A stretch of DNA of 64,000 nucleotides from Tridacna crocea (taxonomy: Eukaryota > Mollusca > Bivalvia > Cardiida > Cardiidae), in the NCBI GenBank assembly GCA_943736015.1, contig OX031059.1, positions 53,393,159 to 53,457,158 of the forward strand, given 5' to 3'. Under the pieces are notes generated by a model. It did not search any database and was not told the DNA's origin. It saw only the letters and a program-made list of their open reading frames with translations. Shown here piece after piece: positions 60,591 through 64,000 of the stretch. The position numbers and the translations under genes were made by a program. The first letter of the stretch is position 1. Each line of letters opens with the position of its first letter.

Positions 60591-60654
60591 GGACAGTGTA
60601 GATCAAAGATCAGACTGCACATTCTGTGCACTCTGATCTTGATCTACACTGTCC
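60591..60654. repeat. D-type hairpin, best copy
   Basis: GGACAGTGTAGATCAAAGATCAG with inner ACTGCAC faces GTGCACTCTGATCTTGATC then TACACTGTCC across a short loop. It directly follows the TTAA of a TH-A copy. Confidence 0.85.
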
Positions 60655-60689
60655 ACACAAGGGTCAATCAGCCATGCTTAGCAGCTTAC

Positions 60690-60945
60690 AGGCTAATCCT
60701 TTCCCAGACAGAAGCATTTGAGACTTGTTGAAATTGGAGGCATAAGCAACTAACAAATTAAATGTGGACAGAATGTTTAATGCTATAATCCTATAGGAAT
60801 TGATTATTACAGGATTGGAGAAAAGGCTTCATCCAAAAGAAAGATAACATTAAAGGAAAAGGAGAAAATTCTAGTTACCATTATATCCCTTTCCCTACAT
60901 AATGTTTTCAAAAGTTTTCCTCTGTATGGTCATTGAGTGATGAGA
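60690..60945 (-). mobile_element. TH-A, decayed
   Basis: 'ctaatcctttcccagacagaagcatttgagac' start and 'aaaggaaaaggagaaaattctagttacc' core. The right end is lost in the next copy. Confidence 0.5.
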
Positions 60946-61155
60946 CAAAATTTTAGACTGGTTCAAATTGAAAGCACTTGCAGGCGACAAAGAAAACTCA
61001 ACTAAAACACTAAAATTTGTTTCCAGCAGGATAGAAAACATTGTGGGAAAAGGAGAAAATGCTGGTTACCAGCATTTTCTCCTTTTTCCACAATGTTTTC
61101 AAAAGGCTTCTCTCTCAGGATTGTTAAATGTAGGGATTGTTTGGTAAAGGGTTAA
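60945..61155 (-). mobile_element. TH-A element, left end lost
   Basis: Starts 'gagacaaaattttagactgg'. Hairpin nearly perfect, with centre GGTTACC. Right end GGTAAAGGGTTAA. Confidence 0.8.
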
Positions 61156-61194
61156 AGGATGAATTATTCTGTGTAATTACGATTTTTATGAAGA

Positions 61195-61255
61195 GGGTTG
61201 TTAGAAACATTGTGGGAAAATGAAAAGACACTGGTAAACAGCATTTTCTCCTTGT
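61195..61255. mobile_element. TH-A hairpin fragment
   Basis: 'ttagaaacattgtgggaaaatg' and 'cagcattttctccttg' only. Confidence 0.5.
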
Positions 61256-61485
61256 TTATCCCTTTACCACAAAATCCCAACATTTAACAACCTTGAAAAA
61301 AAAAGGCTTTTGAAAAAAATGTGGGAAAAGGACAAAATGCTGGTAATCAGCATTTTCTCCTTTTCCCACAGTGCTTTCTACTCTTCTCAAAACAATCTTT
61401 GAAATTTGAGTCATATTTATTTTGTTGTCTACAATTGCTTTTAATTTGGGTTAGTCTTGAATTTTGACACATGGTGAAGAGTTAA
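61256..61485 (+). mobile_element. TH-A element
   Basis: 'atccctttaccacaaaatccc' left end, weak TTAA. The right end 'ggtgaagagttaa' carries TTAA 61482-61485. The hairpin has a few mismatches (ggacaaaatgctggtaatcagc). Confidence 0.78.
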
Positions 61486-61504
61486 CGATGTTTTCTTCCA
61501 TATC

Positions 61505-61722
61505 ATTCTTTACCATACCATCCCTAGTTTTAATGACCCTGTCAAAGAATTCTGAAATAATTGTAGAAAAAAAGTAAATGCTGTAACCAGTATTTTCTCC
61601 TTTTCCCACAATGTTTTTCTGTTGTCAGAGGCAAATTTCATCATCTTATTGGTATTTATTTTGTTATCTGCAAATGTTTCATTCTGGGCTAACTAGAATT
61701 TTGTCCTTTGGTACAGAGTTAA
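61505..61722 (+). mobile_element. TH-A, decayed left end
   Basis: 'cattctttaccataccatcc' to GGTACAGAGTTAA. The left arm is shortened (gtagaaaaaaagtaaatgctg). Shares TTAA 61719-61722 with the next copy. Confidence 0.66.
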
Positions 61723-61947
61723 CCCATTACCACAAAACAATTCCTACTCTTAACAACCCCGGGAAAAAAAGCCTTTAGAAGATATTGTGGAAAAAGGAGA
61801 AAATGCTGGTAACCAGCATTTTCTCAATTTCCCACAATGTTTTCTACCCTTCACAAAACAAATTTCAAAGTTTCAGTCACTTTTATTTTGTCGTTTGCAA
61901 ATGCTTTGGATTTGGACAAGCCAAATTTGTCATGTGGTACAGAGTTA
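61719..61947 (+). mobile_element. TH-A element
   Basis: TTAACCCATTACC and GGTACAGAGTTAA. The GGTACAGAG variant of the right end is also seen in the preceding neighbour. Hairpin has small mismatches at the outer arm (ttctcaatttccc). Confidence 0.84.
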
Positions 61948-62782
61948 AAAGACATATTCCATAATTTCAGTGACATTCAATTTGTCATTCTGCAAGGACT
62001 CTTTCACATTCTGTCAAAAATTAATAAGAGTTCTACAAAGGAAAAACATTTGATGGACAGGTTGACACAAGTTATTCCAACAGTCAAGAAAAATTAGAAA
62101 GAAAAGGAACAATCCCTGAATTTGTAACATGCAATTCTTAATTTTGCCAGCATGCTTATGAAACATGAACATTGAAGAAGTGTGTAAAAGTCATGACTGG
62201 CAATAGTATGCTAATAAATTAGATGGAGTTTATAGATTGTATCCATGGTGTTAAAGGCTGTTTTCACATTTCTTCAGATGGTAGCGAGTGCAACTGTCCT
62301 TGGAACGTTTTTACTAAGGTAGTTTGGGGCAAACATTGGTAAGAAATTTTGTAAGTTTTTATTTAACTTGGGTTTTTTTTTTACTAAAACTTTCACAGCT
62401 GAGTTTGAAGTTCAGTTTTTGTGCGACTTTACAAATGAAAATATCAGTCATAAGAAAAACATTTTTTGTAGGGGGCCTGTCATCGAGGAAGATATTTGAG
62501 TAAAACGCCATAATTATCCTCACAGCTATCGGGAATTTCATTTTTGATATATCATTTTTTTTTCTCACATTTACAGTATATCCATATTTAACGAAAGCCG
62601 AGCAGCTGCTGACATATTTGAGAAGACATATTATAAGAGTGTAAGTGCAAGAGATGTAAGTTAAATACACTTAGTCTTTGTCCTACTTTTCTATCCAATC
62701 AAACAGGTTATTTTTGAAAAAAAAATTATCATTTATTTTCTATAAACTACCAAATGCAGGTTTATTTTGATCATTTATTCAT
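61948..62782. other. No gene recognised
   Basis: The minus-strand frame at 62359-62670 (103 codons) has one hydrophobic N-terminal stretch, but no recognisable domain and no homolog I can name. No TH-A copy. Confidence 0.35.
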
Positions 62783-63011
62783 TTAACCCTTTCCCAAACG
62801 ACAAACTTTTGGACTAGACCAAATTGAAAGCATTTGCAGACGACAATTCAACTCTTGCTGAAAAGATGATTTCTGTCTTTGATATGGTAGAAAACATCGT
62901 GGGAAAAGGAGAAAATGCTGGTTACCAGCATTTTCTTCTTTTCCCACAATGTTTTCAAAAGGCTACTATTCCAGACACGTAAAAACCAGGGATTGTTTGG
63001 GAAAGGGTTAA
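62783..63011 (-). mobile_element. TH-A element, 'caattcaactcttgctg' subtype
   Basis: Same subtype as 23880-24108, including TTTCCC / GGGAAA ends. The two loci are not part of one duplication, so the subtype has transposed. Confidence 0.88.
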
Positions 63012-63026
63012 ACATCACAATTTATA

Positions 63027-63096
63027 TGGATTGTCATATTTCTCTCTGAAGTGCATGTGCTGGATTGTCATATTTCTCTCTGAAGTGCATGTGCTG
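63027..63096 (+). repeat. 34-bp tandem duplication
   Basis: 'gattgtcatatttctctctg' followed by 'aagtgcatgtgctg' occurs twice in direct succession between two TH-A copies. Confidence 0.92.
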
Positions 63097-63097
63097 T

Positions 63098-63326
63098 TTA
63101 ACTCTTTACCAAACAATAATATTATAGACTTCTCCAAATTCAAAGCATTTGCAGATGACAAAATAAAAGTGACTGAAAATTTGAAATTTGTTTTGTGGAG
63201 GGTAAAAAACATTGTGGGAAAATGAGAAAATGCTGGTTACCAGCATTTTCTCCTTTTCCCGCAATCTTTTCCAAAGGCTTCTTTCTCAGGGGTGTCAAAA
63301 GTAGGGATTGTGTGGTAAGGGGTTAA
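63098..63326 (-). mobile_element. TH-A element
   Basis: TTAACTCTTTACC and GTAAGGGGTTAA. The right arm ends cccgcaatc against left gtgggaaaatg, with slight decay. Confidence 0.86.
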
Positions 63327-63533
63327 CTAGGTAACATTAGTGTGTGGGAACTTAACTGTTTCTGCCTTTAATTGAAGAGTTACAAAAATATTTACTTATT
63401 TTTTAGGCAAATTCCCAAAGATACAAACGTTTAATAGTTTAATAAAACCGATTCAAGAATTTCGTAACATAGGCATAAAGTTAGTGTAAATTCTTACGTA
63501 AATACTTACGATTTTTAAGTAAAATGGTCTCCT

Positions 63534-63869
63534 GGGCCCCATTTCACCAAGGAAGTTACGCACAAAATTTGCATAAGTTTTACATAAAGTTCTTTGGTAT
63601 ATTGGCATTTCATCAGCTGCAAGGTACATTTGTGATAACTATCATTGTATATATTTGAAAACTATTGCAAAAAATCAAAGTTTTCCTGGAAATTTTATCT
63701 AGATAAATTGAAAAGCTAAATTTCTAAGAAACTTTGATTTATGGCAATTATAAGTTTTTTAAATAATCGATACATATGTCGTATCTCAGAGCGGTTTAAT
63801 GCCACTATACTACAGTTACGTAAAACTTACGCAAATTTTGCTCATGACTGCCTTGAAGTAACAGGGCCA
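63534..63869. mobile_element. Foldback element with GGGCCC ends
   Basis: The left GGGCCCCATTTCACCAAGG with AAATTTGCATAAGTTTTAC pairs, imperfectly, with the right GTAAAACTTACGCAAATTTT and CCTTGAAGTAACAGGGCC over about 50 bp. The interior is AT-rich and non-coding. It resembles a miniature inverted-repeat element; class unknown. Confidence 0.7.
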
Positions 63870-63890
63870 TGGACTCTAACTTAACCCTTT

Positions 63891-64000
63891 ACCCCATCAG
63901 GTATTTCTATGGTATCTCTAATTGACCCTAAATAACAGCAAGGATGAAGCCATTCCTTATAATGTAAATGACATCTTTTAGTAGTATAGAAAACATTGTG
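63891..64000 (+). mobile_element. TH-B element, cut by window end
   Basis: TTAACCCTTTACCCC left end and long side up to 'gaaaacattgtg', where the window stops at the start of the hairpin. Confidence 0.85.

Noticed and set aside
62359..62670. 103-codon minus-strand frame as a small membrane protein
   Set aside because: A hydrophobic start alone is expected by chance in AT-rich DNA, and no other support is visible.

Overview
The window is AT-rich animal DNA, and almost all of it is repeats. I find one convincing protein-coding gene: a single uninterrupted 406-codon reading frame for a serotonin 5-HT6-like receptor (minus strand, 50523-51743). Animal, probably lophotrochozoan and most likely bivalve, is an inference. 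It rests on the receptor's aminergic GPCR type, tRNA-derived SINEs, a CTGT/CCGT-rich dispersed repeat of a kind common in molluscs, and snippets such as 'aagggcaataactc'. No bacterial-type gene, rRNA or functional tRNA is seen.

The dominant component is a short element here called TH-A (TTAA hairpin A). A typical copy is about 229 bp including one TTAA at each end. Its termini read TTAA-CCC(A/T)TTACC and GGTAA(T/A)GGG-TTAA. The middle is a near-perfect hairpin of up to 34-bp arms around one base, and one arm contains GTGGGAAAAGGAGAAAATGC. The two sides differ. The short side (S, about 90 bp) carries ATCCCTACTTTTGACG, and the long side (L, about 130 bp) carries GTCGTCTGCAAATGCTTTC. I call a copy '+' when S is on the left (centre GGTAACC) and '-' when L is on the left (centre GGTTACC). 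Roughly 80 or more copies, intact to badly decayed, cover about a quarter of the window. A sister family, TH-B, has the same TTAA-CCCTTTACC ends but a different hairpin (arm with GGCAAAAGGTGAAATTGCTC). TTAA flanks plus CCC-type termini point to non-autonomous piggyBac-like elements. No transposase for them is present, so this is an inference.

Layout. 1-14 kb: scattered TH-A copies, a 473-bp tandem array built around TH-A (3295-5400), a chain of TH-A copies (5687-6554), a TH-A inside another inverted-repeat element (6686-7285), and two copies of a tRNA-Met-derived SINE (11106-11321, 13658-13866). 14.8-25.9 kb: a direct 4.7-5 kb duplication (14766-19726 and 21169-25856) whose second copy has both breakpoints in hairpin elements. 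25.9-28.5 kb: TH-A and TH-B chains. 29.06-30.49 kb: a 43-bp minisatellite. 31-40 kb: sparse TH-A, a second tRNA-derived SINE family and a quieter stretch at 35.6-39.0 kb. 40.8-43.7 kb: a transposon nest with a decayed mariner-like element, two copies of a roughly 360-bp element with 10-bp target duplications, and two foldbacks. 44-50.3 kb: TH-A clusters, including two inserted in another foldback. 50.4-52.3 kb: the receptor in a repeat-poor island. 52.3-64 kb: the densest TH-A field, with a foldback near 63.5-63.9 kb and a TH-B copy cut by the window end.

The genes do not form a pathway. The window reads as one receptor locus embedded in a repeatedly self-inserting hairpin-element landscape. 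The recurring short reading frames of 60-100 codons are translations of these repeats and are not listed as genes.
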